A program made the position numbers and the translations under genes. A stretch of DNA of 64,000 bases from Syntrophaceae bacterium UBA1163 (lineage in GTDB: Bacteria > Desulfobacterota > BSN033 > UBA1163), in assembly GCA_002311635.1 (NCBI GenBank), contig DBZJ01000030.1, positions 12,222 to 76,221 of the forward strand, written 5' to 3'. Below are positions 1 through 7,622 of this stretch, piece by piece (position 1 is the stretch's first letter; each line of letters starts with the position of its first letter). The notes under the pieces are model-generated. The model saw only the letters and a program-made list of their open reading frames with translations. It was not told the origin of the DNA and ran no database searches.

Positions 1-56
1 GGTAGAGCAGAGGACTGAAAATCCTCGTGTCCGTGGTTCGATTCCGCGACCCGGCA
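1..56 (+). tRNA. tRNA-Phe (GAA), 5' part cut by window edge
   Basis: This is the 3' two-thirds of a tRNA gene. The anticodon stem GAGGA/TCCTC encloses the loop CTGAAAA, which gives anticodon GAA (Phe). The T arm is CGTGG-TTCGATT-CCGCG. The acceptor 3' strand ACCCGGC is followed by discriminator A at 56, and then CTTT, so the CCA end is not encoded. The D arm begins at base 1, so about 17 bases of the 5' end lie outside the window. Confidence 0.93.
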
Positions 57-70
57 CTTTTTTTTAACTT

Positions 71-98
71 AGGGCAATTTCGGTTGCCCTATTTTTTT
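71..98 (+). terminator. Rho-independent terminator after tRNA-Phe
   Basis: The inverted repeat AGGGCAA (71-77) / TTGCCCT (84-90) has a 6-base loop and is followed by A and seven T residues. It lies 15 bases after the tRNA and ends that transcript. Confidence 0.85.
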
Positions 99-313
99 GT
101 TCGAGCAGATGCCGTGAAACTCCGCCAGGGCGATGTCAAACCACAATCGGCCAAGCTGTGGTCCTCTTGGTGACCGTGCATAACCGGAGTGAAGTCCCCC
201 TCAGCAACCAACCAAAAAAATCAGGACGTGAAGGAGTGGAGCGCCCCAGTATTGTTATTGTAATGCGTCCAACGCTTCTTTACATTACTTCCAAAGGCCT
301 CTTTAGTTTGACT

Positions 314-449
314 GTCATTCCGGGCTCGACTAAGCCTGCCTTAGCCTGCCCCGTGCTTGAAACGGGGTGCTTGACACGGGGGAATCCACTATTTCTGAAC
401 CGGATTCCCGCTGGAGTTTACCCTCTGCTTGATACGTCACCGGAATGAC
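314..449. repeat. REP-like palindromic intergenic repeat (GTCATTCCGG family)
   Basis: The outer arms GTCATTCCGG (314-323) and CCGGAATGAC (440-449) are perfect inverted repeats around about 115 bases of smaller internal palindromes such as CCGTGCTTGA/ACGGGG. This looks like the dispersed GTCATTCC...GGAATGAC elements common in Deltaproteobacteria. The rest of the 99-623 stretch is AT-rich, and I see no gene in it. Confidence 0.6.
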
Positions 450-623
450 GGCTCCGATGCCCTGATTCTTCATTTCACACGGCTTTACACTAATTGCCAT
501 TTGAATGCTTTAGCCTTTAAATTTCATAAAGATGATTTAATAAATTGTTACTTTACTTTTGTTTAAGTGCATAACTTATTGAAATATAAACTAAATTATT
601 TGTCGAAAAATTTCATTTTTTTC

Positions 624-653
624 TTGACATTTCTATATTTTGTGTTCTAAAAT
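624..653 (+). promoter_or_regulatory. Sigma-70-type promoter for the Cys-rich small protein
   Basis: TTGACA (624-629) and TAAAAT (648-653) are separated by 18 bases and lie about 75 bases upstream of the start codon at 728. The surrounding sequence is strongly AT-rich. Confidence 0.6.
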
Positions 654-727
654 ATGCGTAATCCTACATATAGAGAAATCATTTCCATTTGCGCTGGTTG
701 CCGATAGATTGAAAGGGGGACTCAAAA

Positions 728-865
728 ATGAGTTATCTTATCTGTGATAAAAGAAAAGGAAGCCCAAAAATTCATATCGAGGTTTGCCGGAGAAAATGCA
801 AGCTTATCCAGGAATGCAAGACGTATAAGGAGTTTGTCGATAATTTGGAGAAAAAAGCCGCTTAA
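728..865 (+). CDS. Small Cys-rich protein, 45 aa, unknown function
   Basis: A 46-codon frame starts at ATG 728 behind a strong ribosome binding site (AAAGGGGGA) and ends at TAA 863-865. The protein begins MSYLICDKRKGS. It has four cysteines, at residues 6, 20, 24 and 30, in a C-x13-C-x3-C-x5-C pattern, and a basic body. Four cysteines in so short a chain suggest metal (zinc or iron-sulfur) binding, but this is inferred from composition only. The gene has its own promoter and a strong terminator, so it is a monocistronic unit rather than a chance frame. I do not recognise a named family. Confidence 0.72.
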   Translation: MSYLICDKRKGSPKIHIEVCRRKCKLIQECKTYKEFVDNLEKKAA

Positions 866-898
866 GCACCTCTTCTTCATGCCCCCTCCTTTCTGGTT

Positions 899-932
899 GG
901 GCCGATTCCCTTAAAGAATCGGCCCTCTTTTT
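899..932 (+). terminator. Rho-independent terminator after small Cys-rich gene
   Basis: A ten-base-pair stem GGGCCGATTC/GAATCGGCCC with a 7-base loop is followed by TCTTTTT. It lies 34 bases after the stop codon of the 45-residue gene. Confidence 0.92.
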
Positions 933-959
933 ATGAGAGCTCCCCAAAAAAGCATTTTT

Positions 960-1032
960 CGCTCTCTGATTACTCAGATTCCAAGAAAGATTACACAGAT
1001 TCTTGTCAGTGTAATCACTTCATAATCGGTGC
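960..1032. repeat. Low-complexity word repeat (GATTACACAGATT type)
   Basis: Imperfect copies of a short word (GATTACTCAGATT, GATTACACAGATT, then the inverted GTGTAATCACT) form a degenerate inverted array between the terminator and the rsmE 3' end. Similar word-repeat islands made of other words occur at 4733, 7091, 32818, 44710, 45330 and 48411. Confidence 0.5.
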
Positions 1033-1036
1033 AATC

Positions 1037-1070
1037 AGAGATTTCTGGACTTTTTCAGAAATCTCTTTTA
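1037..1070. terminator. Hairpin at the 3' end of rsmE
   Basis: AGAGATTTCTG (1037-1047) and CAGAAATCTCT (1056-1066) form an 11-base-pair stem directly beyond the rsmE stop codon at 1068-1070. The T-run follows it on the plus strand, so it is probably a mainly plus-strand or bidirectional stop. Confidence 0.5.
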
Positions 1071-1805
1071 TCCCACGTCTCCCCATTCATATTGAAGAAT
1101 ACTGAGAAAGCAGAGGCTCGCCGTCTCTGCCCTTAATATCCTCCTTCCCAGGGTAACAGCGACAAATCCAGTTCTTTCGGCTTTTTCAACCTCTTCCTGG
1201 CTAAATCCTCCTTCTGGCCCGATAATGAAAAAGATCTTCTTCTTTTCTTTCGATACTTCCAACATCTCTTTTAGCTTGATCCCATCCTTTTCCCAGAGGA
1301 TGAGACGGAGCTGATCCGTTGAAGCGGCGTGGAGCATGCCAGAATAGGTTTGGAGGGATTCGATCTTCGGAATCACTCCTCTTCCGCATTGTTTTGAGGC
1401 CTCAATGGCAATTTTCCCCCATCGGTGATGCCGTTTCAGGCTTCTCGATTCTTCCAAAAGGGGGACCGACCGCGAAGAGAAAAAAGGGATAATCTCTTTG
1501 ACCCCCAACTCCGTGGCTTTCTGGATCAAGTAGTCCATCTTCTCACCCTTGAGCAAGCTTTGGGCCAGCGTCACTTCCAGGGGGGAATCTCTTTTTGGAG
1601 AGAGCATGCGTTGAATCTTAACCATGATAGAGGCGCGCCCCTCTTCAATAATTGTCCCCTCAAACTCGTGGCTCAGCCCATCGAAGACAAGAATCTCATC
1701 CCCCGTTCTGAGGCGAAGAACCTTTCGAATGTGTTTCATCTCATCGCCCTCGATCTTGAGCAATCCATTTTCAATACGAGGGTCAGGAATATAGAATTTA
1801 GGCAT
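1068..1805 (-). CDS. rsmE: 16S rRNA m3U1498 methyltransferase RsmE (copy 1)
   Basis: RsmE (SPOUT family) methylates N3 of U1498 in 16S rRNA using SAM. The 245-residue length is typical. The N-terminal PUA-like part is MPKFYIPDPRIENG...EGDEMKHIRKVLRL. The C-terminal trefoil-knot SAM site shows IIGPEGGFSQEEV near residue 195 and the family ending LGRRILRAETASLCFLSILQYE. ATG 1805 is preceded by GGAG about 8 bases upstream. It is the last gene of a minus-strand run that includes prmA and dusB, all acting on the translation apparatus. A second, clearly diverged RsmE lies at 35583-36314. Which copy does the classical U1498 reaction cannot be told from sequence, but this one has the more canonical N-terminus. 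Confidence 0.95.
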   Translation of the reverse strand: MPKFYIPDPRIENGLLKIEGDEMKHIRKVLRLRTGDEILVFDGLSHEFEGTIIEEGRASIMVKIQRMLSPKRDSPLEVTLAQSLLKGEKMDYLIQKATELGVKEIIPFFSSRSVPLLEESRSLKRHHRWGKIAIEASKQCGRGVIPKIESLQTYSGMLHAASTDQLRLILWEKDGIKLKEMLEVSKEKKKIFFIIGPEGGFSQEEVEKAERTGFVAVTLGRRILRAETASLCFLSILQYEWGDVG

Positions 1806-1879
1806 GACTTTTCTCCAGCTTCTCCGGGAATGAGACAGAGATATCGAAAAAATCGAAATCCAAATCCCGAATCTGGAAA

Positions 1880-2036
1880 CAAATCTTACAAGATCAATTG
1901 GTCACCCACGCCTGCGTGCCGAAACACTCCACTTCGGTGTGCAGGCACGAACAACGAAAATCCCCCTCGATCCCCCTTTTCCAAAGGGGAGGTTGTTCCC
2001 TCCTTTCGTAAAGGAAGGTGGGGAGGAATTTTTATT
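1880..2036. repeat. Composite of intergenic palindromic repeats between prmA and rsmE
   Basis: Two elements are adjacent. The first (about 1900-1950) has CACGCCTGCGTGCCGA facing CACTTCGGTGTGCAGGCACG. A related element is found near 53785-53860. The second (about 1958-2036) is the common AATCCCCCTCGATCCCCC...GGTGGGGAGGAATTTTT palindrome with internal CCCTTTTCC/GGAGG and CCTCCTTTCG/GGAAGG arms. No gene is supported here. Confidence 0.55.
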
Positions 2037-2039
2037 TTT

Positions 2040-2915
2040 CTATTTTCGCTGAAAGGTCAAACAGACCCACTCTCCTTCTTGGGCGGTTTTGACCCATCGT
2101 AAGAGCCCGGTTTCCAAGTAGTGGAGACGGATTCTTTCTTTTTCCCCCCCCAAGATCCCGGAGAGGATGAGAACCCCCAGGTTTTTAAGCCGGCCCGCCA
2201 GAGATCTTCTCATCCTTCTCAAACTCTTGAGATCGATATTGGCCACGATAACGTCAAACTTTTTTTGGAGACTTCCAATGCTTCCTTTTCTTATCTTGAC
2301 GATGTCCGAAACTCCATTTCTTTCTACATTCACTCTCGCATTCTCCACAGCCGCGCCATCGATATCTATTCCCCAAACCTCTTTTGCTCCCAATTTCGCT
2401 GCGATGATGGAAAGAATCGCTGAACCTGTTCCCACATCAAGAACAGATTGTCCTTTCCTTTTGAGCCTTTCCTCCAATGCCTGAATACACAGGATAGTAG
2501 TAGCGTGCGTTCCTGTGCCAAAGGCCATTCCGGGAGTGATGTCAATAGGAATCTGGCCTCTTTTCAATCGAACTCTGGACCAGGGGGGCCTTACCAAAAA
2601 CCTGGGTGTGACCTGAACAGGTTTAAAAAACCTTTTCCAGTTCTCACCCCAATCCTGTTCAGGAAGAGAGGCCGTCCCGATTTGGGCAGGAGGATGTCCA
2701 GGAAAAAGCCTTTTCAGTGATTTCAAATAACGGCGGAGAACGCCAAGAATTCTTTTCTTTCTTTCATCCCGCGGGAAATAAGCCCTCAGTCTTTCCCGTT
2801 TCAGGTCTCCATCGAGCTCTTCAATTCCTGTGGCCCCCATCTCGATCAAGAAATTGGAGACCGCCTCTCCAATTTCTTTTGCGATCAGGAGTTCCACAAC
2901 CAGCCAGCGTTTCAT
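2040..2915 (-). CDS. prmA: Ribosomal protein L11 methyltransferase PrmA
   Basis: PrmA trimethylates lysines and the N-terminus of ribosomal protein L11. Motifs seen are the PrmA signature IDITPGMAFGTGTHATT, SAM motif I VLDVGTGSAILSIIAAKLGA, the acidic IDIDGAAVENA strand and VIVANIDLKSL (the NI of the catalytic loop). The N-terminal half (MKRWLVVELLIAKEIGEAV) is the L11-recognition domain, somewhat short. I place the start at ATG 2915 because GGTGGAG lies about 10 bases upstream; a GTG six codons earlier (2933) is possible. Its neighbours rsmE and dusB are also translation-modification genes. Confidence 0.93.
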   Translation of the reverse strand: MKRWLVVELLIAKEIGEAVSNFLIEMGATGIEELDGDLKRERLRAYFPRDERKKRILGVLRRYLKSLKRLFPGHPPAQIGTASLPEQDWGENWKRFFKPVQVTPRFLVRPPWSRVRLKRGQIPIDITPGMAFGTGTHATTILCIQALEERLKRKGQSVLDVGTGSAILSIIAAKLGAKEVWGIDIDGAAVENARVNVERNGVSDIVKIRKGSIGSLQKKFDVIVANIDLKSLRRMRRSLAGRLKNLGVLILSGILGGEKERIRLHYLETGLLRWVKTAQEGEWVCLTFQRK

Positions 2916-2964
2916 GAAATTACCACACTCCACCTTCCACTTTCTACCGTCGGTGTCTCGAACC

Positions 2965-3762
2965 CTAGACCCTTTGAATCCTTGAACCCTTAACTATCTC
3001 TTCTATAAATTCTCTGACCTTCTCATTGAAGAGCTGAGAGGCTTCCATCATCACCTTATGGCCAGCCTGGGGAAGGATTTCCATCCTCGACCCTTTGATT
3101 CGATTGTGAAGGAATTGGGAATACTTTACAGGAGCGAGTTGGTCATCCTCTCCGCACATAATGAGCGTGGGGAGGGCAATTTTCTCTATCTCGTTCATCA
3201 GGTCGAATCGGTCACAAGCGAGAAAATCGCCGTAGAGGACTCCGGGCCGGCATCGGAGCATCTCAGCGATTCCCTGTTCAATAAGCACCGGCGAAACGTT
3301 ACGAGAGTATACAAATTGATTCATCTTTCGAACGGTCCCCTCAAAATCGTCCTTGATCCCGTTTAGGATCATGGGAAGAACCTTCAGCCTTGCTCCGGTT
3401 CCCACTAATACGATCCCTTTGATCATTCCCGGGTGCGACAAAGCCAGTGTCTGGACAATCGCCCCGCCCATGGAGTGGCCGACGAGAAAGGCTTTGTGTA
3501 AACCTAATGCTTTCAGGAAAACCTCTACATGCTCGGCATACCTTGCGATCTCCTGCTCCCCTTCTCCTTCTGATTCTCCATGGCCGGGAAGCTCAACGAT
3601 GATCGGGTTAAATTCCTTCTCAAAATAACCCTTCTGACAGCTCCATGAATACTGCCCCCCTCCCGCTCCATGGATGAAGAGAACCGCTTCTCTCCCTTCT
3701 AAAATCCCTTTTCTTCCGGTCCAGTAGCTGATCTGCCTTCCGTCGACTGATACGATCGGCAT
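2965..3762 (-). CDS. Alpha/beta hydrolase, likely esterase or lipase type
   Basis: A 265-residue alpha/beta-hydrolase fold protein with the full catalytic set visible: oxyanion motif HGAGG at residues 31-35, nucleophile Ser97 in GHSMGG, acid Asp206/207 in CGEDDQLAP, and His235 in QAGHKVMME. No signal peptide is present, so it is probably cytoplasmic. The substrate cannot be told; the family includes esterases, C-C hydrolases and haloperoxidase-like enzymes. ATG 3762 sits behind AAAGGAGGA. The start lies 64 bases inside the 3' end of dusB, so the two genes overlap and are probably translationally coupled. Confidence 0.85.
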   Translation of the reverse strand: MPIVSVDGRQISYWTGRKGILEGREAVLFIHGAGGGQYSWSCQKGYFEKEFNPIIVELPGHGESEGEGEQEIARYAEHVEVFLKALGLHKAFLVGHSMGGAIVQTLALSHPGMIKGIVLVGTGARLKVLPMILNGIKDDFEGTVRKMNQFVYSRNVSPVLIEQGIAEMLRCRPGVLYGDFLACDRFDLMNEIEKIALPTLIMCGEDDQLAPVKYSQFLHNRIKGSRMEILPQAGHKVMMEASQLFNEKVREFIEEIVKGSRIQRV

Positions 3763-4724
3763 GAAGTCCTCCTTTGAACGGAATCAAAATAGGAATGAAC
3801 GGCTTCCAGGAGAGCATCCCCTTCTTTTAGTCCTGATAATCTTGAATGGAATGAGGCACAGCCGGGGAAGCCCTTCGTATACCAGTAAACGTGCCTCTGA
3901 AATTTCTTTGCCGCCCACCTCTCGCCATAATACGTCTGTGCCAGCGCGAAATGATGACGAATCACGCTCTGCCTCTCGTCCAGAGATGGAGCCGTCGGTC
4001 CCTCGTCCTCGTGCTGTGATTTTTCAAGACGGAAGATCCACGGATTTCCCAAAGCCCCTCTCCCGATCATCGCTCCGTCACAACCTGTCTCTTCGAACAT
4101 TTTCTCGGCCGAGAATGGTGTTGTGATATCCCCATTTCCGATCACAGGGATACGGATGGCCGTCTTCACTTTCCCAATCAGATCCCAATCCGCCCGACCG
4201 CCAAATCCTTGAGCTCTTGTCCTGGGATGGATGGAAAGCGCATCGACACCACAGCCCTCCGCAATTTTTGAAATCTCGACCGCGTTGATATGTTCCCCGT
4301 CCCACCCCGAGCGAATCTTGACGGTGAGAGGAATCTCTACTGCCCTTCTCGCCTTTGTAAGAATCTCTTTCGCCTTTTCCGGGAAACGCATAAGATCGGC
4401 CCCTGCCCCGGGTTCAACCACCTGCTTCGCCGGACATCCCATATTGATATCAATCGCATCTGCGCCCATGGACTCGGCCATCCGAGCGGCTTCGGCTAAA
4501 ATCTCAGGATTTGAGCCGAAAAGTTGGACGGAAACGGGATGTTCATCCTCTCCGATTTTTAAGAAGGATTTCCCCTTCCGTAATAATCCCTCCGCGCTGA
4601 CCATTTCCGTAAAAACCAAACTGCAACCGTGTTCCTTGGCGATCTGACGGAACGGGTAATCCGTAATCCCCGACATCGGGGCGAGAAAAAGAGTGCCACT
4701 CAAACTAAGATTACCAAGTTTCAT
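3699..4724 (-). CDS. dusB: tRNA-dihydrouridine synthase DusB
   Basis: This FMN enzyme reduces uridines in the tRNA D-loop. The 341-residue protein shows the TIM-barrel start LSGTLFLAPMSGITDYPFR, catalytic Cys97 in DINMGCPAK, the VKIRSGWD strand, HPRTRAQGF, and the FMN phosphate site GNGDI...GAMIGRGALGNPW. The usual DusB fold ends near residue 310; the remaining Ser/Arg-rich tail runs through the start of the following hydrolase gene and may be an unstructured extension. No good ribosome binding site precedes ATG 4724, and an inverted word-repeat (4733-4860) lies directly upstream, separating it from cbiO. Confidence 0.93.
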   Translation of the reverse strand: MKLGNLSLSGTLFLAPMSGITDYPFRQIAKEHGCSLVFTEMVSAEGLLRKGKSFLKIGEDEHPVSVQLFGSNPEILAEAARMAESMGADAIDINMGCPAKQVVEPGAGADLMRFPEKAKEILTKARRAVEIPLTVKIRSGWDGEHINAVEISKIAEGCGVDALSIHPRTRAQGFGGRADWDLIGKVKTAIRIPVIGNGDITTPFSAEKMFEETGCDGAMIGRGALGNPWIFRLEKSQHEDEGPTAPSLDERQSVIRHHFALAQTYYGERWAAKKFQRHVYWYTKGFPGCASFHSRLSGLKEGDALLEAVHSYFDSVQRRTSCRSYQSTEGRSATGPEEKGF

Positions 4725-4732
4725 AATAAAAA

Positions 4733-4860
4733 GTTCGGAGTTATGAGTTCAGAGTTCGGAGTAAAACATTTTCAGCCCGAAAAACAAAAGGCAGCATTCA
4801 GGAATCAAAGTCGGGAGTTTCTTCGTCTCAAATTCCGAACACCGAACTCCGAACTCTCAG
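4733..4860. repeat. Inverted word repeat (GTTCGGAGTT type)
   Basis: The left arm carries repeated GTTCGGAGT/GAGTTCAGAG words (4733-4765) and the right arm their complement (CCGAACACCGAACTCCGAACTC, about 4833-4856), separated by about 70 bases. The transcript could fold into one long imperfect hairpin between cbiO and dusB. Confidence 0.6.
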
Positions 4861-4863
4861 CCT

Positions 4864-5709
4864 TTATCTTTTCATCCAATGCTTCTTTATTGATTCAATC
4901 GCCTCGTCAATACGTAGGGGGTCCCCAAAATCGAGTCCTTCCTCCTTTAATCCCTTGAAGAGCTTTGTCAGGGTTGGTTCTTCCAGATTAAAGCTTTCCA
5001 AGTCCTTAAATTTCCCGAAAATCTCATCCGGTCTTCCACGCTCGCTGAGATCACCGCGCCCATGCATGAGATAAAGGACATCCGTCACCTCAGACACCAA
5101 TTCGACCTCATGGAGTGTCATGATCAGGGTGATCCCTTTCTCTGCGTTTAAATCGTTCAAAATGTGGATGAGGTCTCTTTTTGACTTGGGATCCAATCCC
5201 GTAAAAGGTTCATCCAGGATCAACAGGTCTGGTTTTAACACCAATGCACCGGCTAAGGCCACCTTTTTCTTTTCACCGCCCGATAGGTAATGGACGATCT
5301 TTCCCTGGATCGACTCGATATTCAATCTTTCTATTACAGCTTTGGCCAGCGCTTCTGCCTCCACCCTCTCCATGCCGTAGTTCAGCGGGGCAAAGAGGAT
5401 ATCATCATAAACAGTGGGGCCAAGGATCTGCTCATCCACATCTTGCATGACAACCCCTATCCTTTCTCTGATTTTGGAATATTCTTTTCGAGGGTCCACT
5501 CCAAAAACCCTCACGCTTCCATCCTTTGGCACCAGCACTCCCATGAGATGTTTGAGCAGCGTCGTTTTTCCGCAGCCATTGGCTCCCAGGATCCCGACCC
5601 TTTCCCCCTGGTTCACAATAAAGTCCAGGCCGCAGATCTGCACCTTCGTCATATCCGGATAAACATGGGTAATGCAATCCACTGAAACGATCATCTCCTG
5701 TTGCCTCAT
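4864..5709 (-). CDS. cbiO: ECF metal transporter ATPase (CbiO-type)
   Basis: The energising ATPase of an energy-coupling-factor transporter for a divalent metal (cobalt, nickel or possibly zinc). The 281-residue chain has Walker A GANGCGKTT (43-51), signature LSGGEKKK (141-148), Walker B LLILDEPF with Glu166, and a His switch in TLHEVELVS. ATG 5709 is preceded by GAGGAG 8 bases upstream; it starts 3 bases after the cbiQ stop. It is the last transporter gene of the fur-cbiM-cbiQ-cbiO unit. Confidence 0.93.
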   Translation of the reverse strand: MRQQEMIVSVDCITHVYPDMTKVQICGLDFIVNQGERVGILGANGCGKTTLLKHLMGVLVPKDGSVRVFGVDPRKEYSKIRERIGVVMQDVDEQILGPTVYDDILFAPLNYGMERVEAEALAKAVIERLNIESIQGKIVHYLSGGEKKKVALAGALVLKPDLLILDEPFTGLDPKSKRDLIHILNDLNAEKGITLIMTLHEVELVSEVTDVLYLMHGRGDLSERGRPDEIFGKFKDLESFNLEEPTLTKLFKGLKEEGLDFGDPLRIDEAIESIKKHWMKR

Positions 5710-5712
5710 CGC

Positions 5713-6339
5713 CTATTCTCCTCTGTAATGAATCTTGCCCTTAAATCCCCGAAGCACCATGGACTCATACATCTTTTCACTTGCATCAATCCCCTGGATG
5801 ATCAGATGGCCAAAGGCATTTGAAATATTGATCAAACTCCTCCAGGGATGTTTCCACTGAACCCCTCCCCTGAGATAGAGGGCATGTTGTGTATTTTCCA
5901 GGACGGTCAAGAGGATGAAGATCGACCGGTAAGTCAGGAAAAGAGCTATCACGAAAGAAGACGGGAGGACTCTCCCCAGGACAGAGAAGATCGAAGGATA
6001 GGGCGTGGTCGCCAAGAGGAGAACCACTCCGGTGGAGCCGCAGAGGACTTTCAAAAGGATAAGAAGAATAAAAAAGATTTGAAACCCGGAAAGAAAGATA
6101 AAAAGAACGGCAAAGATGAGGGGATAGAGCGTGAGCGAAAGGATTTTCGCCGGAACCTTCCCCGCGAAATACAGAGTGAGGAGAATGACATAAAGGAGGA
6201 AAAGCCCGGGAAGGCTCCTCATGGTGACGATGACGAATAAGACAACGAGCATCCCGATGATTTTCAACTTGGGTGAGAGACGATGGAGGAAACTCCTCTT
6301 CTCCACAGCGATATAATCCAAATAGGAAAGCTGAATCAT
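5713..6339 (-). CDS. cbiQ: ECF metal transporter T component (CbiQ)
   Basis: This is the transmembrane coupling subunit joining CbiM and CbiO. From ATG 6339 it is 208 residues: MIQLSYLDYIAVEKRSFLHRLSPK (family N-terminus), then about four to five hydrophobic segments, then the cytoplasmic LRGG...LINISNAFGHLIIQGIDASEKMYESMVLRGF region containing the Ala-Arg-Gly-type coupling helices (SMVLRG). I chose ATG 6339 because it overlaps the cbiM stop as ATGA and follows GAGGGGGAA; a longer frame to 6429 lies entirely inside cbiM. Confidence 0.92.
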   Translation of the reverse strand: MIQLSYLDYIAVEKRSFLHRLSPKLKIIGMLVVLFVIVTMRSLPGLFLLYVILLTLYFAGKVPAKILSLTLYPLIFAVLFIFLSGFQIFFILLILLKVLCGSTGVVLLLATTPYPSIFSVLGRVLPSSFVIALFLTYRSIFILLTVLENTQHALYLRGGVQWKHPWRSLINISNAFGHLIIQGIDASEKMYESMVLRGFKGKIHYRGE

Positions 6340-7067
6340 AAGGGTTCCCCCTCTAAACGCAATAAATCTGGCCTCAGGCGCCGGATATACCGAGCAATCA
6401 ATGTGGTGATCACTCCTTCCAGCATCCACCCAATGAAACCCAAAGGGAGAACGATGGCGATAAACGGTCCCAAATTTACTTTTTCCTCAGCAGGCTGGCC
6501 TGGATGAAGCTCTTCCTTCTCTTTTCCAAACTCGAACCCGATAATCCCCTTTCCCCTCTCCTGATGGATTAACTCTTCATAATGGGAAGTCCCTAAGCTG
6601 ATCACTCCGATCATGGCAGAGGTGGAGAAAAGCAAGGCGATGAAGGTGGCGAAAAAAACAGCAGGGGTCAGCCTTTTTAAAACCTTCCAGAAGAGATGAA
6701 AAAGAAAATATCCCAATACCCCTTCGATCGAGAGGATGAGCGTGTTAAGCCCGATGACGGTAATTCCACCATGCCCAAATAAGGCGAGGATGGTATTGAC
6801 CACAAAGGTGGCCAGAAAGATGAGAGAAGGTCCCAATAAGATTCCGGAAATGACCGTGAGGTTGACATGATAAGCGATGGGGATAATTTCGACGGAAGCA
6901 CCCAAGACCATGACGGCAGCCATCATTCCCAGTAAGGGAAGCCGCCTGGTCAAGTCCTCTTTTTTCATGGATCGCAAAAGGATGGTCCAGATGAGGATCA
7001 CTACAATGAAACCTGAAGCCCAAAGCCAAACTGGCAACACTCCGTCCGGAAGATGAATATGGGACAT
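6336..7067 (-). CDS. cbiM: ECF metal transporter S component (CbiM-type)
   Basis: Substrate-binding membrane subunit. The protein starts MSHIHLPDGVLPVWLWASGF, matching the N-terminal metal-binding His segment of CbiM/NikM proteins, and has about six to seven hydrophobic helices. After the CbiM core there is a soluble loop (GKEKEELHPGQPAEEK) and a last helix, which resembles a fused CbiN/NikN-like piece. ATG 7067 has GAAGGAGAGG upstream. Control by a Fur-family gene directly upstream makes zinc, nickel or iron-group metal as likely as cobalt; no cobalamin gene or riboswitch is seen here. Confidence 0.88.
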   Translation of the reverse strand: MSHIHLPDGVLPVWLWASGFIVVILIWTILLRSMKKEDLTRRLPLLGMMAAVMVLGASVEIIPIAYHVNLTVISGILLGPSLIFLATFVVNTILALFGHGGITVIGLNTLILSIEGVLGYFLFHLFWKVLKRLTPAVFFATFIALLFSTSAMIGVISLGTSHYEELIHQERGKGIIGFEFGKEKEELHPGQPAEEKVNLGPFIAIVLPLGFIGWMLEGVITTLIARYIRRLRPDLLRLEGEPL

Positions 7068-7090
7068 CGGTTCCTCTCCTTCAAAAGAAA

Positions 7091-7163
7091 GCACAGCGCA
7101 TAGAGCATGGCGCATAGCGTGAAACCTTAAAACATTATGCGCTTAGCGCTCGGCGCTTTGCGA
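7091..7163. repeat. Inverted word repeat (GCGCATAGCG type) at the fur 3' end
   Basis: Words such as GCGCATAGAGCATGGCGCATAGCGTGA and the facing TATGCGCTTAGCGCTCGGCGC form an imperfect inverted array in the fur-cbiM gap. It extends into the last codons of the regulator, whose C-terminal residues RSQSAER are therefore repeat-derived. Confidence 0.5.
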
Positions 7164-7589
7164 TCTTTGTAAGGGTATGCAAGCTTTGCAAAATCCAAAA
7201 AAATTCAGCTGATGATCGACTACCTGATAACCCGTGACCTCCGTCACCTTCTTGGACCAGTCTGAAATATCACAAAAATTCAATTCGACCACATTCCCGC
7301 AGGCCTTGCAGATGATATGGTGGTGGTGATTCTCCAACTCACAAAGCTTATATTTGACCGATGACCCGTTGGTGATTTTAAAAACGATTCCCAAGGACTC
7401 AAATAGACCAAGGGACCGGTAGATGGAGGTCAGCCCGATTTTTTTACTCTTTTTGAGAAGGTTTTGATAAAGCTCCAACGAACTCAGCGGGCTTACGGCA
7501 TTGGAAAGCTCCTGGTAAGTCAGAAGCCTCGGATGACTCAAACTGAGTTTCTTCTCCCTGAAAAGGTTTCTAAAAAGCGCTATATTCAT
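7143..7589 (-). CDS. Fur-family metalloregulator
   Basis: A 148-residue Fur/Zur/Nur-type repressor. It has a winged-helix N-terminal half (LTSIYRSLGLFESLGIVFKI is the recognition-helix region), the His-rich metal site ENHHHHIICKACGNVVEL, and a second Cys pair GFCKAC completing a structural zinc site (CxxC...CxxC). It lies first in the unit with cbiMQO, so it probably represses that transporter when its metal is plentiful. A palindrome over its own promoter supports autoregulation. No clear ribosome binding site precedes ATG 7589. Which metal it senses is not settled by sequence. Confidence 0.9.
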   Translation of the reverse strand: MNIALFRNLFREKKLSLSHPRLLTYQELSNAVSPLSSLELYQNLLKKSKKIGLTSIYRSLGLFESLGIVFKITNGSSVKYKLCELENHHHHIICKACGNVVELNFCDISDWSKKVTEVTGYQVVDHQLNFFGFCKACIPLQRSQSAER

Positions 7590-7606
7590 GAAGGGTTAAG
7601 AAAAGA

Positions 7607-7622
7607 ATGAAAATATTTTCAT
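7607..7622. promoter_or_regulatory. Perfect 16-bp palindrome, likely Fur-family operator
   Basis: ATGAAAATATTTTCAT is perfectly self-complementary. It begins directly after the -10 box of the regulator promoter and so covers the expected transcription start, 18 bases before the start codon. Position and AT-rich dyad form fit an autoregulatory Fur/Zur-like box. Confidence 0.7.

Noticed and set aside
158-448. A 96-codon plus-strand frame after the tRNA
   Set aside because: It runs through the GTCATTCCGG repeat, has no ribosome binding site, and its translation has no conserved features.
1425-2102. A 225-codon plus-strand frame across rsmE and the repeat region
   Set aside because: It is antisense to rsmE and then runs through intergenic palindromes; no ribosome binding site.
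7068-7142. Cobalamin riboswitch upstream of the CbiM-type gene
   Set aside because: The gap is 75 bases of word repeat, far too short for that aptamer and without its conserved box; control is more likely through the Fur-family operator.
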